A stretch of DNA of 64,000 nt from NCBI RefSeq assembly GCF_002953135.1, contig NZ_CP026372.1, positions 1,488,001-1,552,000 on the forward strand. Direction: 5' to 3'. This document shows, one piece after another, positions 27,447-37,000 of this stretch; the stretch's first letter is position 1, and every line of letters starts with the position of its first letter. The DNA is from Sphingobium sp. SCG-1 (GTDB lineage Bacteria > Pseudomonadota > Alphaproteobacteria > Sphingomonadales > Sphingomonadaceae). A program made the translations under genes and the position numbers. The notes beneath the pieces were generated by a model. The model was given only the letters and a program-made list of their open reading frames with translations. It did not search any database and had not been told where the DNA came from.

Positions 27447-27986
27447 CTATGATCGGCGGGGTCGGCGCAGGAGGGAGCGGTAACCGCCTTCGACGAGTTT
27501 CACGCCGTCGCGCACGAGCCGGATCGTTGTTTCACGAACCGAGTTTCCGACCCAGGATTGCGCGTCGATCTGGTATCCAAGGAAAAGGGTTTCGCCGATG
27601 GCGCGATAGGTCTCACCCGCATAGTGCGCGTCGACCGCTTGGAGCATCCTTCGCATTCGCTGGCGTCGTGGCGTGGTCAGGCGATCGTCGGGTGGGGTTT
27701 TCTGCCTGCACATCGTCGACCAGAAACGGTCGATCGCCTGGAGCCGATCCGGCGTGATGTCGTCGAGTATGACGACGACGGCGAGCGGTCCGTGGCCGGC
27801 TTCGCCATGAAAAGCCATGTCGAACATCTCGCCACCGGCGGCGAGACGAAGAGTCCCGTCGGCAGCAAGAGGAGTAGAGGAAATTTGTTCGCTAGTTACC
27901 CCTGTGCCAGCGGGCGATGCTGGTGACGGAACGAGGAGAAGTTTGAACGGATCGGCGGTAAGGGTCCAGGAGATAGCCGTAGTCAA
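27447..27986 (-). CDS. DUF2285 regulator, 3' part of a frameshifted DUF6499-DUF2285 gene
   Basis: Up to 179 aa. The C-terminal part (TPRRQRMRRMLQAVDAHYAGETYRAIGETLFL...DAQSWVGNSVRETTIRLVRDG) is the DUF2285 DNA-binding domain. The frame has no ATG or ribosome site at its head; the first possible start is TTG 27986. Joined through a one-base shift at A4 28012-28015 it continues from the DUF6499 frame as WGLSFAIDPALSALTTAISW, which matches how these two domains are usually fused. So this is likely one gene broken by a +1 insertion, an assembly error, or a slippage product. Confidence 0.75.
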   Translation of the reverse strand: MTTAISWTLTADPFKLLLVPSPASPAGTGVTSEQISSTPLAADGTLRLAAGGEMFDMAFHGEAGHGPLAVVVILDDITPDRLQAIDRFWSTMCRQKTPPDDRLTTPRRQRMRRMLQAVDAHYAGETYRAIGETLFLGYQIDAQSWVGNSVRETTIRLVRDGVKLVEGGYRSLLRRPRRS

Positions 27987-28203
27987 CGCACTGAGGGCAG
28001 GGTCTATAGCGAAAAGATAACCCCCAGCGATCGGATAACGCCTGCGCTTTGTCCGGAGCGAGATGCCCTAAGCGCTGAAGTTCTGAATATTCGCGGCGGT
28101 AGTCGTGGTTTCTCCGCAAAAACTCCCACGCGATATCTGGCGCATTCAGACCATCAATATAGTCATACGCCGAGCCAGTTCTCCAACTTCCTTCCTCAGA
28201 CAT
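27892..28203 (-). CDS. DUF6499 protein, 5' part of a frameshifted DUF6499-DUF2285 gene
   Basis: 103 aa, starting MSEEGSWRTGSAYDYIDGL with a GGAGAG ribosome site. The block YDYIDGLNAPDIAWEFLRRNHDYRREY is the DUF6499 signature. After DRWGLSF the frame leaves the family pattern and runs to an early stop while overlapping the DUF2285 frame by 95 bp, consistent with a frameshift at 28012-28015. In relatives the two domains form one DNA-binding regulator of transfer genes. Confidence 0.8.
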   Translation of the reverse strand: MSEEGSWRTGSAYDYIDGLNAPDIAWEFLRRNHDYRREYSELQRLGHLAPDKAQALSDRWGLSFRYRPCPQCVDYGYLLDPYRRSVQTSPRSVTSIARWHRGN

Positions 28204-28326
28204 GCTTTTACTCTCCTGTCGCGCCTCTCTGGGGCGAGCAATGCGGAGAGCACGATTCCAAGTTGTCTTTGGCTTGGGAAGTTCGAAGGTGGCGCAACGT
28301 GATGCGGCTTCCGCATCACCGTCGGA

Positions 28327-28590
28327 TCAGTGGTAGCTCGACCGGACCAGATGGCGAAAGCCGTTCTCGGTCATCCATTTCGCGCGGGCCAGGTGGGTGG
28401 TGTAGACGCGCGCAGCCCGCTGGGCATCTTTGTCAGGGTCGAGGCCGAATATAACGGTCACCGCTTCTTCCCAGCACGCACCATTGGCCTCGGCATCCAG
28501 CAGTCGCAGATAGGTTTTCAGGTGCTCGCGGTCATAGGGCGTGAGCACCGAGCTATCGGGCGGCTGGTCTAGGAAATCTGTCTTGGTCAC
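28327..28590 (-). CDS. Small ICE-associated DNA-binding-domain protein
   Basis: 87 aa (LTPYDREHLKTYLRLLDAEANGACWEEAVTVIFGLDPDKDAQRAARVYTTHLARAKWMTENGF). Fits a family of about 90-aa proteins that always accompany DUF2285/DUF6499 genes in these ICEs and are annotated as DNA-binding. Helical, no membrane segment. Function unproven. Confidence 0.8.
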   Translation of the reverse strand: MTKTDFLDQPPDSSVLTPYDREHLKTYLRLLDAEANGACWEEAVTVIFGLDPDKDAQRAARVYTTHLARAKWMTENGFRHLVRSSYH

Positions 28591-28719
28591 ACCGGTCCCC
28601 TGAAGTCATTCTTATCCATTCCGGTGGAATTTGTTAACCGTGTGTCGGGTGCATCGCAGCAAAATCGGCACTGGTGATGGCAACGGCGTACCGAAGGCAT
28701 GCGGTTGGCAAGGGAGACG

Positions 28720-28965
28720 TTATCGCTTGTCGATTTTTCCACGAACCACCATCACACCTTCGCCTTGGTCGGTGGTCAGGAGGAGGATGCCGTTGCCTTC
28801 AAGCGCCCGACGCACCTGATCGCGCGTGGTCTCATACACCTCGAGCCCGCTTGCGGATTCGAGGCGCTTCAGCGCGGTCAGTGATACCTGGGCCTTGTCA
28901 GCGAGCGTCTCCTGATTCCATCCAAGCAACGCGCGTGCGGCCCGCGATTGTCGGGCGGTGATCAT
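28720..28965 (-). CDS. XRE-family HTH regulator
   Basis: 81 aa with a Cro/C1-type HTH covering residues 3-60 (QSRAARALLGWNQETLADKAQVSLTALKRLESA). Small, stand-alone, first gene of the minus-strand regulator run leading to repA. It probably represses the ICE regulatory promoter near 28970-29030; that is inference from position. Confidence 0.85.
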   Translation of the reverse strand: MITARQSRAARALLGWNQETLADKAQVSLTALKRLESASGLEVYETTRDQVRRALEGNGILLLTTDQGEGVMVVRGKIDKR

Positions 28966-29116
28966 GCATGATCACCTCCCACTCGGACATACGCGCACAC
29001 CAGAACTACGACTATAATAGTCGTTCTTGCGGGCCGATGCTACCTCATACTGCCTTTGCGGGGTGGCCTAGCAGTCAGTGGAACGCAAACTGATTCGGTC
29101 GCCCGACAAGCGATCG

Positions 29117-29143
29117 GCCCCGCCCGGACTGTCCGGGCGGGGC
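29117..29143. terminator. Strong GC hairpin after the second DUF736 gene
   Basis: GCCCCGCCCGGAC (29117-29129) pairs perfectly with GTCCGGGCGGGGC (29131-29143). It lies 12 bp after the DUF736 stop on the minus strand. No T-run follows, so it may be a weak or Rho-aided terminator. Confidence 0.55.
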
Positions 29144-29155
29144 GTCGCGCTGGCC

Positions 29156-29482
29156 TCACTCGCCGTTGCGGCGGTTCGGGCGGGACCAGATGAGGCTGAA
29201 GCCTTCACTTTCCTCGTCGTCGAAGAGGTTGGCGTAGATCGGGGCGTTGAAGCTGGGGTCGTCGAGCTTCAGGCCCAGATAGGCGCGGCCCTCGTTGGAG
29301 GTCTTGGACCAGGCGGCGCCGATCTCGGCGCGGCCGACGAAGATGCGGTGGCTGGGGGCGTTCTCGCCGGTGGCGCGGGCATCGGGGACGATGCGGACGT
29401 TCTTGGTCTGGAGGCTGAGGGTGACGATTTCGCCGGTGAACTCGTTGTTGCCGGTCTTCTTGAAGGTGCCGATGGTCGCCAT
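29156..29482 (-). CDS. DUF736 protein (copy 2)
   Basis: 108 aa, start MATIGTFKKTGNNEFTGEI at 29482 with AAGGAG upstream. Typical DUF736: LSLQTKNVRIVPD, IGAAWSKTSNEGRAYLGLKLDDPSFNAPIYANLF and the ending SLIWSRPNRR. Closer to the family norm than the copy at 23580. The 5' leader can form a hairpin (GGCCT near 29541 against AGGCC near 29525). Confidence 0.9.
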   Translation of the reverse strand: MATIGTFKKTGNNEFTGEIVTLSLQTKNVRIVPDARATGENAPSHRIFVGRAEIGAAWSKTSNEGRAYLGLKLDDPSFNAPIYANLFDDEESEGFSLIWSRPNRRNGE

Positions 29483-30066
29483 GGTAGTTCTCCTTGAACT
29501 CTGTTCCGAGCCCGCACCATTGCGGCCTCGATGGCGATCGACAGGCCGGAGGCGATTGACGGCGCACCCCGCAGGGGCCTGACAGCAAAGGAGGGACTTT
29601 CTTGTCTCGCGAGGAATGACGGCGCAGCCGGCAGGGGATGAAAGTTTCGACGCCGCTGTTGCGGCATAGGCGATCGAGGCGCAGCCGACCTTCGGCCAGA
29701 TCAGCCCATTGAAGAGGCCGTGTTGGAGCGGTCGACCTGACAGAGACGCATTACAGGAGAACGTGGCGCCCATCTTCGACCGACATGACCGTGGTCACAT
29801 CGAGCGATCGCAATGTCACCCGGCAACGTCAAACCAAATGTCCGCCGGCTTCCCGCACGGACGCGCGAGATCGCACGCTATCGCCACTCGCAACGCTGGC
29901 AGTGCTGTCACCGCGCCGCTTCCAGTACCGCTTTTCGAGAGGATGGCACCCCAGTCTGGGCTAGCCGTGGACCCCAGCTTCAACGCCATGCAAGCGCACC
30001 CTACAGACGAGGAGGGCGAGCGAGAGGTAAGCATCAGCTCCTGTCCTGCAGCCGCGGGTGACGATA
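29483..30066. other. 584-bp stretch without a supportable gene
   Basis: Several overlapping short frames exist on both strands but none has a recognisable family or a good ribosome site. The part nearest the DUF736 gene holds two imperfect direct repeats (GACGGCGCA...GCAGGGG near 29558 and 29619) and a hairpin in the DUF736 leader. Probably regulatory or degenerate. Confidence 0.4.
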
Positions 30067-30507
30067 TCAGGCGCGCGCGATGTTTTGCCCGGTCGGCCCG
30101 GGCGCGGCCATCGCTGTCACCCGGATCAGCGCCGTGATGCCAACGGCGATTGCGCCGATGACGGAGAAGACGATCTGCCAGGTGTCGGAGGGCATGGTGT
30201 GTTTCACGATGCCATGCGTCGCGTGGTAGCCGGCGAGCGCCGCGGGTGCGACGAACGCTAGGGCGATCGCGAGGCGTATCCAGAGCGGACGGATGAAGGC
30301 GAGCAGAAACTGACCGAGGCCCAAAGTCAGTGCGGCGGCGGCGAGGCCGACGACGATCGCGCCGAGCCAGCCGGCGCCGGTCTGATAGGTCCATGTCCCG
30401 GCGCTGACGCCCGCGAAGAACGGCAGCGCGAAGACAGCCAGCGTGAACAAAAGCCAGCACAGGCCGCCGATCGCGGCGATGCTGGCGAGGATACCGATAA
30501 AGATCAT
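30067..30507 (-). CDS. Small polytopic membrane protein, unknown
   Basis: 146 aa, start MIFIGILASIAAIGGLCW at 30507 with GGAG upstream. About four hydrophobic segments (residues 2-25, 30-60, 70-92, 112-135). Family not recognised; similar small membrane proteins occur between DUF736 and DUF2493 genes in related ICEs. No function proposed. Confidence 0.65.
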   Translation of the reverse strand: MIFIGILASIAAIGGLCWLLFTLAVFALPFFAGVSAGTWTYQTGAGWLGAIVVGLAAAALTLGLGQFLLAFIRPLWIRLAIALAFVAPAALAGYHATHGIVKHTMPSDTWQIVFSVIGAIAVGITALIRVTAMAAPGPTGQNIARA

Positions 30508-30650
30508 GGCGGTGGTCTCCGTGAGATAAAGGTCTGACGGTCGCGCCTCCACCACCACCACGGCGCGATCTGAAGTATAGCGGAAGATGACCGTTGACGG
30601 GAGCGGAAATCGGTTCGATTCCGGCGTCCTCGACTGGCGATCGCCCCCGA

Positions 30651-30815
30651 TCAGGGGGCGAAGGGATCGATCTCCGCCACGATCTCGGCGTCGCCGTCGA
30701 ACTCGGTGATGGGCGTGACTGAATGGGTGCCGTCGCCTGCCTTGAAGATGATGATCGCGACCATGAGGGTGGTGGCGAGGCTGAAGGCGTAGGCCTGTGC
30801 ATCGTTGAGGGACAT
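30651..30815 (-). CDS. Small hypothetical protein with one membrane segment
   Basis: 54 aa, start MSLNDAQAYAFSLATTLMVAIIIF at 30815 preceded by AGGAGCCGGTACG. One hydrophobic helix and an acidic tail ending DPFAP. Supported by its ribosome site and by lying 143 bp upstream of another small membrane protein on the same strand. No family recognised. Confidence 0.5.
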   Translation of the reverse strand: MSLNDAQAYAFSLATTLMVAIIIFKAGDGTHSVTPITEFDGDAEIVAEIDPFAP

Positions 30816-31143
30816 CGTACCGGCTCCTGTCTTGGAGGCGGGGGACCATCCCCCGCGTGACAGGCGCCCGATGTGTCCGGCTGAGGGCCGCAATCACCGC
30901 GGAGGCGTAGCTGGAGCGGCGGCATGCTCGCATAGCCGACCCTTCACGGGTTGATGGCATCAGGCCTTCGGCTGGACCAAGGATCAGCGAATGGATGCGG
31001 GGGTGGTCTTCCGCCGGTCGGAGGGGCCACCAGACAATTGGACTTCGATGCATCTGCCGGTCCGCCAGGCGTCCAACCGGTCGTGCTGCCGTCGACGTCA
31101 GCCGCTATAGTGCGGCACGAGTAACTGCCTGCGAGGTCGCTGC
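30816..31143. other. 328-bp gap, no gene seen
   Basis: Divergent spacer between the small minus-strand gene at 30815 and the plus-strand flavin-reductase-like gene at 31144. It should hold both promoters. I see no repeat or motif worth naming. Confidence 0.4.
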
Positions 31144-31707
31144 ATGACGAAGGTGCCGAAGAAGAGCGATTTCCCCGTCGGTCAGGTGCGCCGCTATCTG
31201 GAGCCAGGCCCGATCGTGCTGGTGTCCTCGAAGTGGGAGGGCAAAACCAACATCATGACGCTCGGCTGGCAGACGATCCTGGAATTCTCGCCGTCGCTCG
31301 TCGGCCTGATGATCTCGGGCGGCAATCATAGTTTCGAGATGATCCGAAACAGCCGCGAATGCGTCATCAACCTGCCGACGACGGCGCTGACGGACACGGT
31401 GGTCGGGATCGGCAATAGGTCTGGAAACGAAATCGACAAGTTCGCCCATTTTGGGCTGACGGCCGAAGACGCCGCCGAGGTCGATGCGCCGCTGATCGGC
31501 GAGTGCCATGCGAGTTTCGAATGCCGGCTGCACGACGATGCGCTGGTCGAAAAATACAATTTCTTCATTTTCGAGGTGATGAAGGCGCACGTCGCCTCGT
31601 CGCCGAAGCATCCCGAGACGCTGCATTACACTGGCGACGGTGTGTTCATGGTGTCCGGCAAGATCATCAGCCGGCGCTCCCAATTCCGGCCCGAGATGTT
31701 GGGATAG
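31144..31707 (+). CDS. Flavin reductase-like FMN-binding protein
   Basis: 187 aa, FMN-binding split-barrel fold of the flavin-reductase family: PGPIVLVSSKWEGKTNIMTLGW, SFEMIRNSRECVINLPT and DKFAHFGLTAEDAAEVDAP. It probably binds FMN and reduces flavin or a small substrate with NAD(P)H. It is one of the few plus-strand genes in the ICE backbone and faces the DUF2493 gene tail to tail (10-bp gap), so it is likely metabolic cargo. Confidence 0.85.
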   Translation: MTKVPKKSDFPVGQVRRYLEPGPIVLVSSKWEGKTNIMTLGWQTILEFSPSLVGLMISGGNHSFEMIRNSRECVINLPTTALTDTVVGIGNRSGNEIDKFAHFGLTAEDAAEVDAPLIGECHASFECRLHDDALVEKYNFFIFEVMKAHVASSPKHPETLHYTGDGVFMVSGKIISRRSQFRPEMLG

Positions 31708-31717
31708 TGGATGGCGC

Positions 31718-32650
31718 TCACGCGCCACCCGTGCCGAACTTCCAGACCGGGATGCCGAGCTTCTTCGCCTTGTCGGCGAGGTTGTCCTGAATGCCGGTGC
31801 CAGGGAAGTGCATGACCCCGATCGGCAGGACGTCGAGCATCTGATCGTTGCGCTTGAACGGCGCGGCCTTGGCGTGCTTCGTCCAGTCTGGAGCAAATCC
31901 GACTTGCGGCACCTTGCGATGGTCGGCCCATCGCGAGGCGATCTTTTCGGCGCCCTTCGGTGATTTTCCGTGGATCAGCACCATGTCGGGGTGCTTGGCG
32001 TGGACCTGATCGAGCTTGGCCCAGATCAGCGTGTGATCGTTGAAGTCGAGCCCGCCGGTGATGGCGATCTTCGGTCCTGCCGGCAGCAACACCTCGTTGT
32101 CGGCGCGCCTCTTGGCGGCGAGGAAGTCCCGGCTGTCGATCATCGCCGAGGTCAGATTGCGATGGTTGACCATCGATCCGCTGCGGGGACGCCAGGGTGA
32201 GCGGGTGTGCCGTTCGTATTGCTCGGCGGCCTGGTCGCGCATCAGCTCGAAGGCGTTGCGGCGCTCGATCATCGTCTGCCCTTCGGCCGTCAGGCGTTCC
32301 AGCTCGACGGCCTTCACCTCGGAGCCGTCCTGTTCACGTTGCCCGCGGCGCTGCGCCTGCTCGTTGTCGTCTAGCTCGCGTTCGATCCGGTCGGTGGCGC
32401 GGTGGAAGACGTTGACGGTCGACCAGAGGAGATCGTCGAGGTCGGGCTCGAGGCGGGTGTCTTCCAGGGTGACGATCAGGGCGTCGAAGATATCGGCGAT
32501 GGCGCCGGCGACGTGATTGCCTTCGGGCAGCGGCCTTCCGTCGGGTTCGTCCGCAAAGGGACGGTAGCCATAAAGCTGAAGTTCGTGGAGGACGTGGTCG
32601 GTGGGCGATGATTCGTGATGCGGCTCGTAGCTGTCGTCGTGCTCGCTCAT
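31718..32650 (-). CDS. DUF2493 protein (SLOG-like)
   Basis: 310 aa, start MSEHDDSYEPHHES at 32650 with GGAG. The C-terminal half is DUF2493: PAGPKIAITGGLDFNDHTLIW, MVLIHGKSPKGAEKIASRWA and VMHFPGTGIQDNLADKAKKLGIPVWKFG, a Rossmann-like SLOG nucleotide-binding fold. Standard in Tn4371-like and sphingomonad ICEs; role unknown. The leader contains a nested double hairpin (32662-32704). Confidence 0.88.
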   Translation of the reverse strand: MSEHDDSYEPHHESSPTDHVLHELQLYGYRPFADEPDGRPLPEGNHVAGAIADIFDALIVTLEDTRLEPDLDDLLWSTVNVFHRATDRIERELDDNEQAQRRGQREQDGSEVKAVELERLTAEGQTMIERRNAFELMRDQAAEQYERHTRSPWRPRSGSMVNHRNLTSAMIDSRDFLAAKRRADNEVLLPAGPKIAITGGLDFNDHTLIWAKLDQVHAKHPDMVLIHGKSPKGAEKIASRWADHRKVPQVGFAPDWTKHAKAAPFKRNDQMLDVLPIGVMHFPGTGIQDNLADKAKKLGIPVWKFGTGGA

Positions 32651-32966
32651 CGGGATGCTCCTTCGTCGGTGTGACCGCGACCCTCGCGGCCTTCTGGCGA
32701 CGAAAGCCGGCAGGCGGACCGGACCTGCACCCGGAGCGAAGCGAGAGGGCTGGAGCGCAGCGGAGGACGGCGAAGGCCGGCTATTTTGTTTCGCGATGGA
32801 GAGGCCCGACGGGCCGCCGGAAAATAGTCGGGCGCCGACGTTGTTGGTCCGGGCCGTTTGCTGGCCGATCGCCCTCTCGAAGGCCGGGTTGCGGCTCTCC
32901 CCGACCCTTGGGAGCATCCGAGCGAGTGCTAAGCGACGGCGTTGCCGTCACCATCACTCCTGCCGG
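32651..32966. other. 316-bp spacer with a nested hairpin leader
   Basis: Between the toprim gene and the DUF2493 gene. The DUF2493-proximal part folds into an outer stem TTCGTCG/CGACGAA (32662-32668, 32698-32704) enclosing CCGCGA-CCC-TCGCGG (32675-32689); the ribosome site follows directly. The rest shows short GC-rich inverted repeats and no gene. Confidence 0.45.
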
Positions 32967-34013
32967 CTATGCCGCCAGTGCCATGAAGCGCGCGACATCC
33001 TGCGGTGCGATCTGCACCCGCGCCGCTGCCCGCAGGCTTTCCATTCCCAGGCTGCGGAGATCCTCGTTGAAGTCGCCCAGTCTCGGAGACACGACGATCG
33101 CCTCGATCCCGGCCGCGCTCGCCCGTTCGATCAACATCGCCATCGCTCCGTCGCCCGCCGGATCGTTGTCGCGCGCGATATAGAGCCTGCGCAGTGTCTC
33201 GGGGAACTCGATGGCGGAGAGGTGTGCTGCCGAGAGCGCCGCCGCCATCGCCATGTCGGGCAGCACGCATCGCAGCGACAGCACCGTCTCGATGCCTTCG
33301 CCGGCCGCCATCACCTCGCCCGGTACACCGAAGCGGACCGCGTGCCCGAGCAGATCGCCCATCGCCCGTCGCGGGGTGTCGATCGGCGCCTTGTCCGAGC
33401 CGTCGGGAGCAAGCCAGGTGCGATGTGCGCCGGTGATCCGGCCAGCCAGATCGGTGACGGAGGCGATCATCGCCGGCCAGGTCTCGGTCGGGGAATGTTC
33501 GTCCGGGCGGTAATAGCAACGCGGGTGGAATCGCAGCGATCCGGTTCCGTGCAAAGCCGTAATTGCACGTTCCCGTAGATACGCTTCCACGACAGTGCCC
33601 AAAATCGGCTGCGACATGCCGACGAGCCGCCGCGCCGCTTCCGGCAATCCGGTTGGCGCTGGTGGTTTGCGCTCGCCACCATGCGGGTGGTCAGATTCGG
33701 GATGTGGCATCGACAGGAATGTGCGCGCCTCGTTAGTGACGTCCTTGAAGTCGATCAGGCCGCAGCTCTCGCGGATGACGTCGAGGAGATCGCCATGTTC
33801 GCCGGTGGCGGCGTCGGTCCATTTGCCGGCCGCACCCTTGCCGGTGTCGCCGCCCTTCAGCCGCACGAACATCGAGCGCCCCGGCGTGTTGCGAACATCG
33901 CCGACCAGCCAATAACGGCCCTCGCGACTTCCGGCCGAGAGGTAATGACGGCAGACCGCCTCGGCCTGCCGGCCGAGACGTTGCGCCAGTTCGGAAGCTT
34001 CATGACGCGCCAT
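32967..34013 (-). CDS. Toprim-domain protein (primase-like, DUF7146 type)
   Basis: 348 aa, start MARHEASELAQRLG at 34013, overlapping the strawberry-notch stop by one base. An N-terminal DUF7146-like domain (YWLVGDVRNTPGRSMFVRL, GHGDLLDVIRESCGL in paraphrase) and a C-terminal toprim domain with Glu in MAAGEGIETVLSLR and the DxD-like RLYIARDNDPAGDGA. No zinc finger like that of DnaG. Probably lays or processes primers for ICE DNA. Confidence 0.88.
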   Translation of the reverse strand: MARHEASELAQRLGRQAEAVCRHYLSAGSREGRYWLVGDVRNTPGRSMFVRLKGGDTGKGAAGKWTDAATGEHGDLLDVIRESCGLIDFKDVTNEARTFLSMPHPESDHPHGGERKPPAPTGLPEAARRLVGMSQPILGTVVEAYLRERAITALHGTGSLRFHPRCYYRPDEHSPTETWPAMIASVTDLAGRITGAHRTWLAPDGSDKAPIDTPRRAMGDLLGHAVRFGVPGEVMAAGEGIETVLSLRCVLPDMAMAAALSAAHLSAIEFPETLRRLYIARDNDPAGDGAMAMLIERASAAGIEAIVVSPRLGDFNEDLRSLGMESLRAAARVQIAPQDVARFMALAA

Positions 34014-37000
34014 CACGCTGCCTCCCGCTCGCCGATGCGCTCGACCGGGAAGCGTTCCAGCACCTTGGTGAGGATCGCCGGGCCAGCGGCGTCGGTCGGC
34101 ACGAAGAAGCGCAGCTTCCAAGAGATGATCTCGCTGAACAGGCCATAGGCCCGCAGGCGATCACGCATCGCTTCGGTGAAGCCCGAGAGTTCGATGCGGT
34201 TGGCGCCCATGACGCGGACGCGGCGAAGCTGCATGCCCTCGGCGAGGTCGAGGATGGTGCGGCCGTCCATCAACGCCGTGAACGCGTCGTCTGGGGTCAA
34301 CGTGCTCGCTCCCGTCGCCAGTGCGCCCGCGACCCACGCCGGCGAGACGCGGCGGCCGATGATGCGCTCGCCCGCATCGGTCTGGAGCCGATAGACCCGC
34401 GTTGACTCGTTCGGCAGACGCTTCCAGATCGGTAGGAGAAGCCCGGCGACGATGTGTATCGTGCTGTCGGCGAACTCCGACACCTCGGCCATCTCGGCGG
34501 TCCAGGCCTCCGCGAAGCTGTTCCGATCGGCTTCCTCCCAATGGCTCTCGTCCATCGAGCGCAGGGTGGCGTGGTGCTGTTCCATCGGGCGGATCAGCGC
34601 GACGCGACGCTCGATCTCGCCGTCGTCGAGCATGATGGACGATGCCGGGACCTGTACGGCGGCTCGGCCGGAGCGGTCGTTGACCAGCAGCTTCGTGCGA
34701 GGATCGGCGAGAAGATCGAACGCGCCGTCAAGCGAGGTCGGACGGTTGCGCTCGCGCCGTGTGATCGTGAGCAACTGCGTTTCGGCGCTTGTGCCCGGAT
34801 GGATATGGATGGTCCTGCGGTCGGTGACGATGAAGCTCTCGGCCTGGAGCGTCTCCAGCCCGAGGTCATAGACGCCGCTGGCGATGGCGCCCTCGATCTT
34901 GGCGTTGAGGAGCTGCTCGAACGCCGTGAACAGGATGCCTTGCAGTTCGATGGTCAGCGCCAGCAGCCGGTTGAGGAAGGTGGTGATCGGCGGCAGCTCA
35001 TCCTTGATGCCGTTGTCGTCCATCAGCTTCAGGCCAGTGGCGTCCTCGAACATCTGCAGAGAGCAACCTTCGACCTTGCCGCGGACCAGCAGCAGATAGA
35101 GCTGGCGCAGCGCGTCGCGCGCATAGTGCGATTCCAGATTATCCTCGGGCCGGAAAAGACCCTGGCCGCCGGTCTGGCGCTGGCCGCGCGTGATCGCGCC
35201 CAGCGTGTCGAGCCGACGGGCGATCGTCGACAGGAAGCGCTTCTCTGCCTTCACATTGGTGGCGATCGGCCTGAACAGTGGCGGTTGCGCCTGGTTGGTG
35301 CGGTTGGTGCGGCCGAGCCCCTGGATCGCGGCATCGGCCTTCCAGCCCGGTTCGAGCAGATAGTGGACGCGCAAGCGCTGGTTCCGCGCCGACAGGTCGG
35401 CGTGATAGCTGCGGCCCGTGCCGCCAGCATCCGAGAAGATAAGGATGCGCTTCTGGTCGTCCATGAAGGCGGACGTTTCCGCCAGATTGGCGGAGGCGGC
35501 GCGGTTCTCGACGGCGAGGCGCTCGCTCTTCCTCACGATCCGCCGCGATCGGCCGGTGACTTCGGCGACGATGTCCGTGCCGAAGCGCTGCACGATCTGG
35601 TCCAGCGCGCCGGGGACCGGCGGTAGGCTGGCCAACGTCTCGATCAGGCTGTCACGGCGCACGACGGCCTCGCGACTCTCGACGGGCCGGCCATCCCGAT
35701 ACACCGGCCGCGACGACAGATTGCCCTCGCTGTCGGTGAAGGGCTCGTAGAGCTGCACCGGAAAGGAATGGGCGAGGTAATCAAGGACATATTCCCTCGG
35801 CGTGATGTCGACGCGGACGTCGTTCCATTCCTCAGTCGGGATCTCGGCCAGGCGGCGTTGCATCAGGGCCTCGCCAGTCGAGACGATCTGGATGACGGCG
35901 GCGTGGCCATCGGCCAGGTCCTGATCGATCGCGCGGATCAGGGTCGGCGTCTTCATGCTGGTGAGCAGATGGCCGAAGAAGCGCTGCTTGGCGCTCTCGA
36001 CGGCCGAACGGGCGGCGGACTTCGCCTGCCGGTTCAGCGTGCCGGTATCGCCGGTGATGTGGGCGGCCTGCATGGCGGCGTCGAGATTGTTGTGAATGAT
36101 CGCGAACGCCCCGGCATAGGCGTCGTAGATGCGCGTCTGCTCGGGGGTGAGCTGGTGCTCGACCAGTTCGTATTCGACGCCGTCATAGGAGAGCGAGCGA
36201 GAGGTGTAGAGGCCCAGCGAGCGCAGATCGCGGGCGAGCACCTCCATCGCCGCAACACCGCCGTCCTCGATCGCTTCCACGAATTCGGCGCGAGTCGAAA
36301 AAGGAAAGTCTTCGCCGCCCCACAGGCCGAGCCGCTGGGCATAGGCAAGGTTGTGGACGGTGGTGGCCCCGGTGGCCGAGACATAGACGACGCGCGCGTT
36401 CGGCAGAGCGTGCTGGAGGCGCAGGCCCGCACGACCCTGCTGCGAGGCGGCGGCGTCGCCGCGTTCGCCCTTGCCGCCAGCGGCGTTTTGCATGGCGTGG
36501 CTTTCGTCGAAGATGATCACTCCATCGAAATCGGAGCCCAACCATTCGACGATCTGCTTGACGCGCGAAAGCTTCTCGCCGCGGTCGTCGGACCGTAGCG
36601 TGGCATAGGTGGTGAATAGGACGCCTTGGCCGAGCGTGATCGGCTTGCCCTGCGGAAAGCGCGACAGCGGCGTCACCAGAAGGCGTTCCATGCCGAGGGC
36701 CGACCAGTCGCGCTGAGCGTCCTCGAGCAGCTTGTCCGACTTGGAGATCCAGACGGCCTTGCGCCGTCCGCGCATCCAATTATCGAGGATGATCCCGGCC
36801 GACTGGCGGCCCTTTCCGGCGCCGGTGCCGTCGCCGAGCATGAAGCCACGGCGGAAGCGGACGGCGTTTCGGGCATCGTCGGGCGCTGCCGAGACGAGAT
36901 CGAAGGTCTCGTCCACGGTCCAGGCCCCGGCGAGGAATTCGCCATGGGCCTCGCCGGCATAGATCACGGTTTCGAGCTGGGCGTCCGACAGGATGCCGTC

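Noticed and set aside
28012..28015. Programmed -1/+1 slippage as the normal way to make the DUF6499-DUF2285 fusion
   Set aside because: The run is only four bases with no visible stimulatory structure or internal ribosome site, so a mutation or sequencing error is simpler. Kept as an open alternative in the findings.
29709..30137. Plus-strand frame in the 29.5-30.1 kb gap
   Set aside because: Runs opposite the minus-strand membrane protein and lacks a start signal; composition is atypical of a protein.
34454..35626. Plus-strand open frame (390 codons) opposite the strawberry-notch gene
   Set aside because: Codon-mirror artefact of the minus-strand helicase; no ribosome site or family.
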